From the NCBI GenBank assembly GCA_015039365.1, contig WION01000031.1, positions 275,454 to 339,453 of the forward strand: a stretch of 64,000 bases of DNA, written 5' to 3'. Both the position numbers and the translations under genes were made by a program. The notes under the pieces were generated by a model. The model was not told where the DNA came from and ran no database searches. It was given only the letters and a program-made list of their open reading frames with translations. Each line of letters starts with the position of its first letter. The first letter of the stretch is position 1. Positions 47,326 through 58,902 of the stretch are shown in pieces. Origin of the DNA: Amanita rubescens. Its lineage: Eukaryota; Basidiomycota; Agaricomycetes; Agaricales; Amanitaceae.

Positions 47326-47513
47326 TGATAATACATCTGGGCACCTACATCGCTGTTAAAAGCTTTGGAACTTTTCACCTTGACATGCTGCTTTCGAGGG
47401 GGCATCGCGACAAGCCAGTGTGAGATGGTAACTGAGTCAGAGCGTATGTCTCGTGGAGTCTGAGAATCTGACTAATTATACCAAGCCGTGCTCACGGAAG
47501 TAAAATACATCTA

Positions 47514-49043
47514 TTACAAACAACTCAGATAGTTAGAACAGTCGCTTACCATGCTATCGGAAAAATACATCTCCAAACTCTGGCCTTCTAACCAGACTTT
47601 GTACTCGGTTATGGAATTCTTGGGCTCTCGACACACGGTATAACCCATTCCGCACCCATTGATTATTTCTTCCAGCTCTTGTTCGTGAGTGAAATATTTC
47701 ATTTTCAACGAAAGGAAATGAAATTGACTATCACCAGCACGAAGCTCTGTTCGAGACTTCACCATTTCCAGGAAGGCTGCTGAAAATGATGCGTATCCGG
47801 GCCGACAACGGTCCGAAAGTACCAAGAACCTCAAACGGGGGCACAATGGTTTGTCGTGATACAAGGATAGTCGTTCGAGGAATTCATCTTCAATAAGGGG
47901 CTGTGAATGGGATTGTCCATGAATAGACAGAGATATGAGCGAGTTGCAGCACTGGTGGGCGAGGACGTGGACAAGACTCCCTTCTCTGAAGATGTATGCC
48001 TGAATCTCCAATTTATCAAGGGCACATGCAGATCGAGTGAGAAAACCTAATAGTGGTCCGACGTCGTCTTGATCCGGGATAAGTTGGGAAATGAACATTT
48101 CCCGCAGAGACGGCAAATAAATTGAATTCATGCCGGCGTCAAGATCGAATGTTGAGGGATAGAGGGTGACCAAGTTGGGTAAGATCAAAGGAGGACGTCT
48201 TAACCGTGTTGTGTCAAAAAAACCGCGGATCGAGAGCCACGTCAGTTCCCGACATTCTCTGAGAGCGTCCACTGCCAGATGAAAGAAAGGACCGTCGATT
48301 GCAAGATGTGTAAGTTGCGCCCATGGAAGGATAAGCCTGATGTCGATGTCTTTTGTTATGCCATAGAGTTGTTGAAGGGATACACGCCGCAACGAGGTCC
48401 ATCCACCCAAGCGATACGCCGATAATGGTCGCGAGTTTCGCTCGATACTTACGGGACTTTGGAGGTAAAAAGCTTCCCAACGGGTCGCATAGCGAGTTAA
48501 AACGTCGATAATGGGGGTTATGGGACCTGTCTTGTCAAGGAGTGTTGGTTTGCGGTAGGCATGGTTTAGGTATAACGTCAGAGGGAGTGACCCGGAGCGT
48601 TGGATCCATTGAGAGAGGTCGTCTGCTTTCGAACGTGCGATAGTATTTGTTATAGGGGCGATATAGACGAATACTCGTCTCCATAACTGGGGCGTAGCTA
48701 GCGCGAGTGTCCGCCACATTGAGCATATTGAACAAAGTAGGAAAGGATTGATCAACCGGATTCCCCGATCGCTGGGTGTAGTATGAGACCTTTCGTGATG
48801 TTCCGAGTCGGTGGGTAGAACAAGAAGGAAGATCTTGCTGAGGACCTCCAAAGGAAGGTTATGAATGGCGAAGAGAATATCGCCGGAGCCAGCGCTCTCA
48901 GCCTGAGATATCCCGGTACCCTGCGCTTCAACAGTCGGCATATGGCGCAAGGGCGAGGTTTCGTAAACCAGGCTAGATCGAAGATGCATTGAGCGTTTGT
49001 TTGTGCGAGTACACTGGGTCAGACGGGAGAAAGAGTCAGCCAT
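47514..49043 (-). CDS. F-box protein with LRR-like C-terminus (509 aa)
   Basis: Single-exon frame, ATG 49043. F-box-like region at about residues 61-115 (IHNLPLEVLSKIFLLVLPTD...LLCSICSMWRTLALATPQLWRR), followed by Leu-rich segments (LPWAQLTHLAIDG, CRELTWLSIRGF, LPNLVTLYPST, SLREMFISQL). It is the parent-like copy of the broken gene at 42056-43223. The 190-bp gap to the next F-box gene (47326-47513) contains no other gene. Likely an SCF ubiquitin-ligase substrate receptor; substrate unknown. Confidence 0.85.
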   Translation of the reverse strand: MADSFSRLTQCTRTNKRSMHLRSSLVYETSPLRHMPTVEAQGTGISQAESAGSGDILFAIHNLPLEVLSKIFLLVLPTDSEHHERSHTTPSDRGIRLINPFLLCSICSMWRTLALATPQLWRRVFVYIAPITNTIARSKADDLSQWIQRSGSLPLTLYLNHAYRKPTLLDKTGPITPIIDVLTRYATRWEAFYLQSPVSIERNSRPLSAYRLGGWTSLRRVSLQQLYGITKDIDIRLILPWAQLTHLAIDGPFFHLAVDALRECRELTWLSIRGFFDTTRLRRPPLILPNLVTLYPSTFDLDAGMNSIYLPSLREMFISQLIPDQDDVGPLLGFLTRSACALDKLEIQAYIFREGSLVHVLAHQCCNSLISLSIHGQSHSQPLIEDEFLERLSLYHDKPLCPRLRFLVLSDRCRPGYASFSAAFLEMVKSRTELRAGDSQFHFLSLKMKYFTHEQELEEIINGCGMGYTVCREPKNSITEYKVWLEGQSLEMYFSDSMVSDCSNYLSCL

Positions 49044-49562
49044 TGGCCAGTGAAGCGAAAGAAAAGACGAGACCGTTACGATTGAATGCGCCGTTAGTAG
49101 ACTATACAGTATATGTATGGTAAGTGTGTAGTGTAGAAGCCCACGTGGTAGCTTTCAAGTCCGACTCTCACCCGATCGACCCAAAAATAAAGCCACACTC
49201 CTAATGATTTTGTGCAGCAGCTGATTACTAGAGATATGAAGCAGTGTGAGCAATAAACGCTAACGAGAGACTGGGGTGTGCATTGTGCAGGTGGGGTATG
49301 CAAACTAGTAAATTAAAAAAAAAAGAAAAAGAAAACAGAAACAGAAAAAAGAGGAAAAAAGAACATATAAAAGAAAGCGTAAACGTTACCTAGATTTGGA
49401 GCACAAAGACTACAAATTCATATATATATATATCGCAGGGGGAGAAAATAAACGAGTGTACGAGGCCCAATACAGTAGCCTTTCTTTCAGTCAGAAAAGG
49501 GGTAAACAAAAAAAAAAGCAAAAAAATACTAGATCATAACATAACTTTCACAGCTCAACCGC
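49044..49562. other. Intergenic with A-rich and TA-repeat tracts
   Basis: Between the F-box gene and the end of the arrestin-like gene (both minus strand). It holds an A/G-rich stretch (about 49,310-49,370), a short (TA)n at about 49,421-49,431, and a second A-run near 49,510. The matching region in the decayed block (43,230-43,680) lacks the TA run and has shorter A tracts. Confidence 0.5.
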
Positions 49563-52500
49563 TCAATCTCCAAGCAGTTTCGGAGGTAATGGAGGCGGAT
49601 TCGCAATCGCCCAGTCACCTACCATCCCCGCTGTTGGCTGCTGATGGTGCTGCTTCGGCTTCCTCGACTCGGCCTTTCCCTCACCCTCCAAACGCATAGT
49701 CCCATTCATTGCCATCCGCGACACTCGGGCGTCTTCCTCCTGCGTCTCCTTGATATACTCCTGCGGCGGCCGAGGCAACAACGGAGGCGGAGACCCAAGT
49801 CTCGGTGAAGACGGGTACGACAGTCCAGATGAATGAGGTGCCCCGCTGGCGGCGGTGCTGCTTGCACTGGCTAGGGCACTGACGTATCCATTCAGGTACA
49901 TCGGTGGCGGTGCCTCCCCGCTCGAAGCGGAATCCTGAGCTTCGAACTTGGCCCTAAGCAACGCTTTTTCCTCGGCTGCGCTCAGCACCCGTTGTTCATT
50001 GCCGTCAGCGATTGGAGGTAAAGGCGTCGGTCTGGTCCGAAAGGAGGAGGAAGTAGATACGAGAGACCCACTCCGCGCGGGCGTCGCAGAGAAGGATCCG
50101 TTGCGGGGCGGTGTCTGGGGGGCTACTGGACCAGGTACGCGGTTGGCAACTGAATCTTGAGCTTCGAACCGCCGTCTTAGCAGTTCTTTTTCGGCTGCAG
50201 CACTAGAGTACGCTGGTCCACCCGAAAAAGGGGGAGGGGTTGCGTCATAAGGCGCTTGTGGTGGGGCAGCTGTGGGAGCTGGTCTGGACTGTATTGTAGA
50301 CCCTTGAGAACGAATCGTTGCCGTTGCCGAAGTCTGGCGTGAAAGGGCAGCAGCGTCTTGGGCTTCGTAAGCACGTCGTAGTCGTTCCTTCTCGGACAAC
50401 TGCTGTGGGGCCGTCATAGGAGGCCCTGCCTCAAATGGTGGGGGAAGATCATTCGGAGATGGTGCCATTGCCTGAGCTGCAGAACCCGAGGCGGCAGCCG
50501 GATACAAGGAGTCGTACGAAATGAGGCCCGATCCGCTGCCTCCAGGAGTGCCCGAGAATTGCTCGCTACCGCCTTGGACGATATCCACAGCACGTTTTGC
50601 GCTTTCGTACCTTCTCAAAGCGGCTTTTTCTTCTTCGGCTGTCAAGTAACCGGGTACCTTCGGGGTCTTTGATGGCGTTGCCGCAGGGAGTTGAACTTTT
50701 GCCGGGGCAGGCGGAGAGTACGTTTGTTTGTCATTTCGCACAGCTGCAATAGCCTGCGAGTACATCATGGCGGCTGCCGATGGACCCTTGCTTCCAGAGG
50801 AAGATTGGGTGGGATCGGAAACGGATGGAACGGCGTTGAATCCTTGAGTTCTTGCAACGGCCGCCTGCGCAGATTGGAACAGTTTGAGCTTTTCCTCTTC
50901 TGCCGAGGGCCAAGCATTGTTACGGGACGCAGGTTTCGTGGGAGAGGGGGTGATTTGCGTGATCGGTGGTCCAGGCGACTGAAAAGTCGAAAGTTAATAT
51001 TCCAAAACTTTCCCAACATGGACGATCCTCACCGGTGCCTTTTGGACAGTGCCTCCCTGAACAACTTCCACACGTGCCTTGGCCTGTTCATATAACATCT
51101 GTTTCTCCTCATTCGCGGTAAGCCACGCGCTCTTGTTTGAGGCCGACCCATTACGCTGGTGCTGTGATGATTGCGACTCTTCAGGAATTTCGAGTGGGAG
51201 TGCATTGGTAATCGTAAATCGATGTGTTTGGTGGCCAGATCCAGCCGAAGGGGGCCTCTTACCTGTACCGACTCCGGTTCTACCCGTTGATTTCCAGTTG
51301 CCAAAATCGTCCGGCTTGGTGGATCCACTCCCTTGAGAATTGTTCGTCTGATGGGCCGGCCTCCTGCTGGATGATGATGCCCCATAGGGATCGTCTGCCC
51401 TGGATGTGTTGTGGGGTGCGTTGTTTTGTTGCCTGCCATATCCATAGGCGTCAGTAGTCGCGGAACCGTTCAATGGCGGGGAAGAGGACTTTTGAGGAGA
51501 ACGGTTTTGGTCAGGACGGGTGATAGTCTGTTGCGGTAGTGCGTCACCGCTAGGTCCTGGTCCAGAAAGTACTGATAAGCCTGGAGCAGGACCTATCCGC
51601 CTGGGGAATGGGTCAGTATCTAGGTCATCGTGAGACAATAGATGTATCACCTCATCGCTTCCAAAGATACAGCCCTGTATATTGTCAACGGGGAACTTGG
51701 ACCCTCAGAATTAATGCATACCTTTGCCAGTTGGAAATAATGACCGGCAGTTCAATGACAAGAGGTACACCATTCCCCACCAATGCTTTCACGATCAAGA
51801 CATAGGTGATGTCTATATGTCGCGCGGCGCTCAAAGTGGTGTTTGTATGGGAGGGCGATAACATGCAAAACAAGTCTTGGGTCGTCTGCATTCCTCCCTG
51901 CATTGGCGTGTTGACTTGGAACCTATTTTCACTGATGATGTTCGTCTTCGTCATCGACTCCCCCTTCTTCCCCGCTACATACATTTGCTGGAACGTGATC
52001 GTCTCCTTGAGCAGAATCTCAAAGCCGCGCAACATCATGACGTGTGGACTGTCTGATCGTACAGTGGCCGTTACGGACATGCGATCACCGGGCCCATAAC
52101 AACTTTGGTTGCGTTCGACGGTCAATTTTGAGGTGTCTTCAAGGACGTGTCGCTTTTCTGATTGACAGTAAACCGGCCAAGTAGAATGCAGGTCATGTTT
52201 GTCGATGATAACACTGGCGGTTGTCGTTGCAACCGCAGCCTTGCGCTTCCGAAAGAAGCCCCTATAACCAATGATAAGCGGAACGGCACAGGATATTACA
52301 GAAACCGGGGTAATACTTTTTGCCTTTTGTACAAACAGTGGCAATCAGTTCATAGTGTACACCGGCTGTAAACAACTTGAATTGGGGGTGACCCGACGTG
52401 ACAGAGCCGCCGACATACCTCGTTGCTCCAACTGTAAGCTGGGTGGGACTGCCTCGGGTATCCGTATCGAGAAAGGGAAATCTTGCTATGGTGGAACATA

Positions 52501-53031
52501 TCAGCCCAGCAGCACCAGGGAACGGCAGGATCAACTCACCCCATGCAACGCCTCATACTCCGCGCCACCCGACGTCCATAGCGTAACAGACCCAGGACCT
52601 ATCAGGTCGAAGAATGTATTCGCTGCGCCCGCTCCCGGAAGTGTCTCAACCTTTCGTAGCTCTACTCTGACCCACTGCGCCTTAACTCCCTGAGCAGGTA
52701 CTCGAACTTCGATGGCCTGTTAGGCGCGAAAGGGTAGTTTCGGATAACAAGCCGAAGAATGAGCTGTGCTACGTGGATCTCGGGTGAAAGAACTTACGCC
52801 TTTGACCGCAGCCTGGGGTCTATCTGAGCCGTTGGGTGGAATACCGGGGTAGCCTATTGGAAAAGGAAAGGTCCGAAGTCAGGTTTCTGTTAGTGATTTG
52901 CAGAATTTTTTGACTAGCGAACCGGTGACAAAGTCGACATGGGGAGGCGGTCGGAGGGTTCTGGAATGGGCGCGGAGGTTAGGAGAGCGAAAGGAGATAT
53001 GAAGAACAGCTCACAGCTGGACTAGGGACAT
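49563..53031 (-). CDS. Arrestin-like protein with repeat-rich tail (983 aa)
   Basis: Ten exons on the minus strand: 53015-53031, 52923-52960, 52798-52853, 52540-52716, 52419-52485, 52317-52365, 51722-52261, 51651-51674, 51033-51600, 49563-50978. All are GT..AG, introns are 47-81 nt, and phases close to 984 codons. N-terminal arrestin fold: LTLRPPPHVDFVTGYPGIPP, VRVELRKVETLPG, DFPFSIRIPEAVPPSL, HYELIATVC. C-terminal arrestin domain: STWPVY, QSCYGPGDRMSVTATVRSDS, ARHIDITYVLIVKAL, LPVIISNW. The roughly 650-residue tail is Pro/Ser-rich with six copies of a helical motif like LSAEEEKALLRAKFEAQDS. By analogy with alpha-arrestins it may link membrane cargo to ubiquitin ligases; no clear PPxY motif was noted. 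The first exon has only 17 nt. Confidence 0.88.
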
Positions 53032-53401
53032 GTGGCCCGGAGGCGCTGGAAGGAAGAAAAGAAAATGAAGGTTGGCGGATAGACTGCCGGCGTGCCTGTA
53101 GCGCCCAGGGCAGCGACACTGATTGATGGCTGTGCGTGACGCGTCTGTGCTCAAGTTGACGTCACGTTTGCATGAAATTCAGCTTCCTTCTCCTCAGGGG
53201 AGATGTATAAATAAGTGACTTCTTTGCTTCAGGGGAGAAGTGTTCGATTTTCTCACTCTAGGCAGTAGAACGTAGAATGAAGCAATGAAGCAATGATAAT
53301 ATTTCCAATCCAAATACAAACGAAATAGATAGAGAGAATATAGAAGATAAATAGGGGGTGAAAAATAGAAAGAAAAGAAAAAACTAGAATGATACGAGTT
53401 A

Positions 53402-56401
53402 TTAGTAAAGAATAGTTCGCTTGCGTTGTAAACATTGAGTGCGCTTCACTTTCGGCATCCAAATCTTTTGAAACTTCCACTTGATGGATTCCCACAATGA
53501 CGTACTGTCCGAATCGTCGCAAGTAGGTAAAGTTAGCCTAGACGTGTCTTCTCGTTTCCTAGACCACGGCAGGAGTTTCCTCAACCAAGTCATGACTTTG
53601 TTATATAGCACTATCGCACGAGATTCTCGTTGAAGTTGCTCTTCAGGAACGTAATCCGTGTTCATCGATGGTTCAAAGGTAGGCTCAGAGGTGAGCTCAG
53701 AGGCAGGCTCGGCGCATTCAGCCAGAGGCTCAAGTACGGCTTGGAACGGAGCGGGCCGTGTGAAATTGACGGTAAGCTCCCCTGATGGCGGAGTTGCGAA
53801 TCGAAGAAGCCGCGGTACGGGCGATCCGACGGGGATAGTAGACTCCCAGTTAGTCTCGACTGCGGATTTACCGACAGTAGTATAGTCGACGCCGACGACA
53901 GGCTCAGTTGCCTCAGACTTGGGGGCGGTAGGACAGAATGGGACCAATGGCTCGACGATGCATTCAGAAGACGAGGTCGCGAGAGGATTAGCAGATAAGC
54001 TTGAGAATTCGGCCAGCTCAGGCATGACAAGGGTGGATTCGGGAATGCAATACTCCACTTGCACAGAAATAGGTTCGGGAACGTGGCAAATGACGGGTTG
54101 AGAAGGTTGAACAGCCGCGTGAAGCTCCGGCTCGGAAGGGTATTCAGATTCAACAAAAGCAAGTAGCGAAGATCCCGAGTGAACCGACGGCAACATAGGG
54201 ATATGGGGTTCTGGGGTAGATATCGTCGGAAAGTGCGCTTTAACCACATTAACGGGGAGAGCATCGTCGTTGTTATCGATCTCGAGAGTCCACAGTTCCT
54301 CCTCCTCATCCATGTCGTCTTCCAGTTCAGAAGCAAAGAAATGACCAAAGGCGTCCTCGGGGAAGCTTTGTTGAGGATTAGAAGGGATCGAGTTCAAGAA
54401 TTCTTCGTTGATATCTCGTTCAGGGTTAGGGGAATCACAGTCCAAAGTGTCCTTGATGCTGTTGCATTGCAGGTTGGGAGACGTAAAGGCCAAATTGGGC
54501 AGAATAGCTTCTTCTTCTTCGCTGGGCGCACTTCCTGGAATAAAATGCTCAATGGTGCCCCAGTCTTCAAAGAAATGATGTCCCTTGACAAAGTCTGGAA
54601 CCCAAGGAGGTAGCACAGTCCTATTCCTCATAGCTTCCCAGTCTCTGCGAGCATTGTCAGCAACTAGCGCTCGCGATAAAATAAGGAACGCGTACACTCC
54701 AGCAAAGTAAGGGTGCGACGTCATGTCGAGTCCAATTCTGAGCCGTTCAGCCGGATTCTTCTTCAGCATCTGATGAAGGAAATCTTTGCATTCGTCGCTA
54801 ATGTCGTCTTCAGGTGCAAACTGGATATCATCTTCAAGTATTTGGATTCCAACTTCTTCTTCGTCGTCCCAAGGGTGCTGAGCAGCAGATTTTAGTCTTA
54901 AAAGACAAGATAAACAATTGAATGGCTTACACTGCCGGTAACCATCGCGTACAGAGTGACGCCCGCAGACCAATAGTCCACGCCAAAAGAATAATAATCT
55001 CGGCGGACGATTTCAGGTGCCATCTCCATCTCCGACCCGCACCATTCCTTAGAAACGAATGTTAGTTCCGTAGGCAAGCGGCGCGGACCCTCAAACACGT
55101 TATCGTCCGTCTTGAATGGCCAATAAGGCTGGTAAGACCGTTCGGCTATAGTTGGCTTGGATCCAAAATCTTTCGCGAGGCCAAAATCAGCTAGGACGAT
55201 GTGGCCGTCGGAGCGAATAAGGATGTTGGCCGCTTTGATGTCCCTGTGAACGATACCACGCTTATGCAATTCTTCCATTGCAATAATCTTAAAACCAATT
55301 AGAACGATAGGATCCGAAAACGAAAACGATATTGCTTACGATTTCAGCCATGTAGAAACGCGCTCGGTCAGCCGGGAACTTGTCGCACCTGATAATTTCG
55401 CTTTCTATATCGGTAGGATAGTACATCTGCACCGAAATTTAGATAATCTAAAGAACACGGTACAACCACTCACCATAGCAAGATAAATGTTATTAGTATC
55501 GTGCCAGCTTGCTTCGAGCTGGACAAACCAATCTGAGCCTTGAAGCGATGCCATAATCTTCTTCTCTTCAATGAGTATTTGCGCCATGAGCGGATGGTCC
55601 CATTCGCCCGCAACCTTTCGGATCACTTTGAGCGCAACTTTCTTACTGGAAATGTTGTCCCTCGCGAGATAGACCTGTCCACTCGAACCCTTGCTGAGAA
55701 ACTCGAGCAGCTCGAAATCCCGGATATTCACGACGCGAGGCTCGGAAAAAGAGACCCTGGATACATCCGACGTTGGAGACGAAAGAGCAGGGGTGGAGCA
55801 AATAAGCGAAGGAGTGCAGGGCGAGGAGGAGATGCTCAAAGAATCTTCAAAAACCGGAGTGCTCGGAAGCAGGGGAGTATGAGGAATAACGGCGAGGTCC
55901 TTGACCACGTCTAAAGGCTCGAGAACTGGTGGTGCCACAAAGACTGGGCTTTGCGTGGAACCCATTATGTCGTGAATGGCTTGAGTGAAGGAGACAGAGG
56001 AGGTTTGTAGAGTGGAGAATTGCAGGACGGTTCCAAGTCCGTGCTTCGTGGAGCGGCGAACGTCAAGGGTTCCTGGTTCGTGATAGGCATCATTGAGGGC
56101 TTCGAGGTATGAGGCTTCATTGGCCTAGAAGGTTTGTAAGGTATCAGAAACGCGGACCGATGAATGCAGGAATTGGTGGCTGACCTCATGCTTGACAGCT
56201 GCGTCTGACTTGACAAGTTTTGGCTCTTCCATCGACGAGAATGCCTCGTCAACGGACTTGCAAGCCTTAACGTGCTTGATCTATATGAATTGTCATGAGC
56301 TGAACGGAGCGGACTGTCGGACAGAATCCTTCATGATGACGTACCTTCTTGTTTCGAAGAATAAACTCTGTAACTGACCGCTTGATGTGATGGAACGACA
56401 T
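53402..56401 (-). CDS. Serine/threonine protein kinase (at least 890 aa)
   Basis: Exons 56345-56401, 56185-56280, 55474-56124, 55340-55426, 54931-55287, 54696-54877 and 53402-54644 join in one frame. An ATG at 55965 (MGSTQSPVF) would give 786 aa, but the frame is open before it and two clean introns lead to further codons (ATG 56401, MSFHHIKRSVTEFILRNKK), so the N-terminus is probably longer. Numbered from MGSTQ: Gly loop 91-100 (SKGSSGQVYL), Lys113 in VALKVIRK, HRD 207-209 with IKAANIL, DFG 227-229, MAPEIV, then HPWDDEEE and the Arg of AERLRIG. All catalytic residues are present. The roughly 420-residue tail is acidic and Pro/Glu-rich. AGC- or CAMK-like; subfamily not resolved. Confidence 0.85.
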
Positions 56402-58902
56402 CTGGACAGACTGAAAGAAGCTGAGGAACGAGTACAGAACTTCGACGCGGTTATAGCTCACCTGATAAGTCAGTGACTATACCTGTGACGAATGCAACTA
56501 GTTGACGTCCTAGTACTTGATGGATCTTACGACGGGCGTTGAGGAATTTGTCGTGGATGGGGAGGAAAGAGTGAGGATCGCAGATCGGGGCGGGTTTATG
56601 TATGGATATGTTGCGGCTGACATGGCTAACAGAAGGTGGAGCCAGTGGTCAGCCACAGAGCCTGCTCGCGTATTGCCGTTTTTGACACAGCCAAATTAGG
56701 CACCACGCATAGATATTTCTCAAGCGCAACATTGGCATGGTGCTGCTTTGAGGAAGCGAGAACGACGCGGGTGGGAGCCGGCCATTCACCAACCGACCTT
56801 GGCAAATCTTGGGATTATGTTGTGGTCACATGCCATTCCCCTAGTATGATTTATGCTGGCGGCAAGGACAAAGTAACGATGAAGCGCTGAAGCGACAAAG
56901 GTTGAGATTGCTTAAACGTTTGAAAAGCGGCGAGGACGAGGACTAGAACCTAGGCAGTCAATGTTAACTTCCTAAGAAAAATGATAGCGGACGAACCACT
57001 GAACAAATAGCCGCGAATCCCGAACGTCGTGCTTATGCCCTTCAATAGGCTCTCCAGGATGCCAAACCTCGGAACCATCCAAACCAGTTTTGGAGCCACA
57101 TGTACCCCATCAACATGTCTTGACAATTCTTTGGTGGAACGTGGGCTCTTTTAAAATTTCAAATATCAGGATCACGGGGATTGTTGGACATGAACCAGGT
57201 GTCCAAGGAACATAATGGTCAGCCTGACGAGCTATATGAGCCAAGTAGGTGTGACTTACATGTACTAATCCCACAATGATCATGATGACTTGCATACTTC
57301 GCCGGCAAGTCCAATCAGATTGTAGTAGCTTCAATTGTATTCCTGCGCACGCGCGCCATAGCTTCGCGCTGGAAGAAGTCAGGTTTGGGGGAAGCTGAGA
57401 GCGCAGATAAGTGTGAAGTAGGATTGTCCATGGAATGTGTTGGGTCATGCAGAGGTGGAGCGTGGGTACCAGGTTAGTACCCTCACGCGTTTGCGGATTC
57501 TGTCATTCCGTAAAGCATATGAGAGGTTAGAATGGTGCATTGAGGGTGGCATTGAAAGGGGTAAGACTCTCGTTTCGAGTTTTTGACAATGACAGTGAAT
57601 GGTTGACGCGATATTTACATAGATCCCATTCCGGAGTAGCGGACTAATTCGTGCCCATATCGGTTACTGTCTTCAATGTCAACATGCGACCTTCGCCGAA
57701 AAGCATAGGGTCTAAGGACAGCTACTTCGTCGACTCAAAGCAGACTTACGACAACTACACGAGGATGGCAATGCAATAATGATGGCAAAGAACGCTCTTC
57801 ACAATTCAATCTGTACCATATGACGGGGTCGCCTCCCAACTGTCGCATGATAGGCTCTTCTAATCTATCTGTTACAGCACCTTGCTTTGTGTCCCCTTAC
57901 AACGTTCCTGCAATCCCACTGATTTGCCAGCTTATTCGTTGTGACAAAAACGAAGATATGTGTGCAATCATGATAAACGAATGGTTCGTTTCGTTAACTC
58001 GCCTACTGCTGAATTTACGAAAATTCAAAGAGCTTTCTATGTTCTACCAATAGCACCACCAGCAATCGATGAACCTCGTCACCCCGATTTATCAGTGTAT
58101 GCGTGTACTATCGGTCCACGTTGGCATACAAAAACTCAGAGATGGTAGCTTGCGCAGCCGTTTTCCGCTAAGGATCTAGTATTTCCAGGGCGATTCGGAT
58201 GGACCCTGGGATTAGCGCTCTACGCCTTGATTCCATTAGACACTCCAAACAGAGCATCAATTAATCGAAGAGGACATCACTCGTAGTGAACGTGCAAAAC
58301 TATGTGTTTCTCGATGGTTCATATATTGCACGCCAGAACTTGAACAAGGTGTGAAGAATAGGGAGTCTGAGCGATCTCCTCGTTGATGTACAAAAGGCCT
58401 GTGTGACTGCATCCTGCACACATCCTGCGGGCCTCGGGCGGGCTGTGGACCACTGGCACCTCCTTTCCCTTTCTTCTCATTATCTCCGCTCTCTCTATCG
58501 TTCGCTTCTTCAAGTGCTGGTCCCTTCCGCGACATGATTCTTACTTTAGGTCACTGAACCTGAACGTTAACTGCGAAAGAGGTTGGTCTATAGTTGTCCC
58601 TTCTTGCCGACTTCCTGAACGCACTGGGTTAGTCCTTCATAGCAACACGGACATCTCACTGGTCAATTTGTCCCCAGAGAAGTAGTAAACAATAATTGAA
58701 GTTGGGATATTACACCAAATTCTCATCATCGGAGGAGTTATAATCATCAGGTAAAAGTTGACCACTGTGGGCCCTAATCTGCGGATGGGCATCAAAGTAG
58801 GCTTGTTTTCTCCTGTCAACAATCGCCCTCCCTGGGTACCAAGTAATATTTTCATAGTGCCTAGCGGACGCCTTGACATTCGGATCCACTATGATTGATA
58901 TG
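56402..58902. other. Intergenic, possible kinase 5' exon
   Basis: On the minus strand about 56,490-56,575 reads HSFLPIHDKFLNARRKIHQVLG and may be a further 5' exon of the kinase gene, joined by an intron ending CTTTCAG just before 56,410. Its own start is unclear. The rest has only short frames. 58,263-58,386 is one copy of a direct repeat whose second copy is at 60,362-60,484. Confidence 0.35.
58263..58386 (+). repeat. Direct repeat, copy 1
   Basis: Shares GAGGACATCA...GTGAACGTGCA, CTATGTGTTTCTCGATGGTT, CATATATTGC and CTTGAACAAGG..GTGAAGAATAGGGAG with 60,362-60,484, with a few substitutions and 1-4 nt indels. It brackets the HNH-domain gene together with its partner. Confidence 0.75.
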
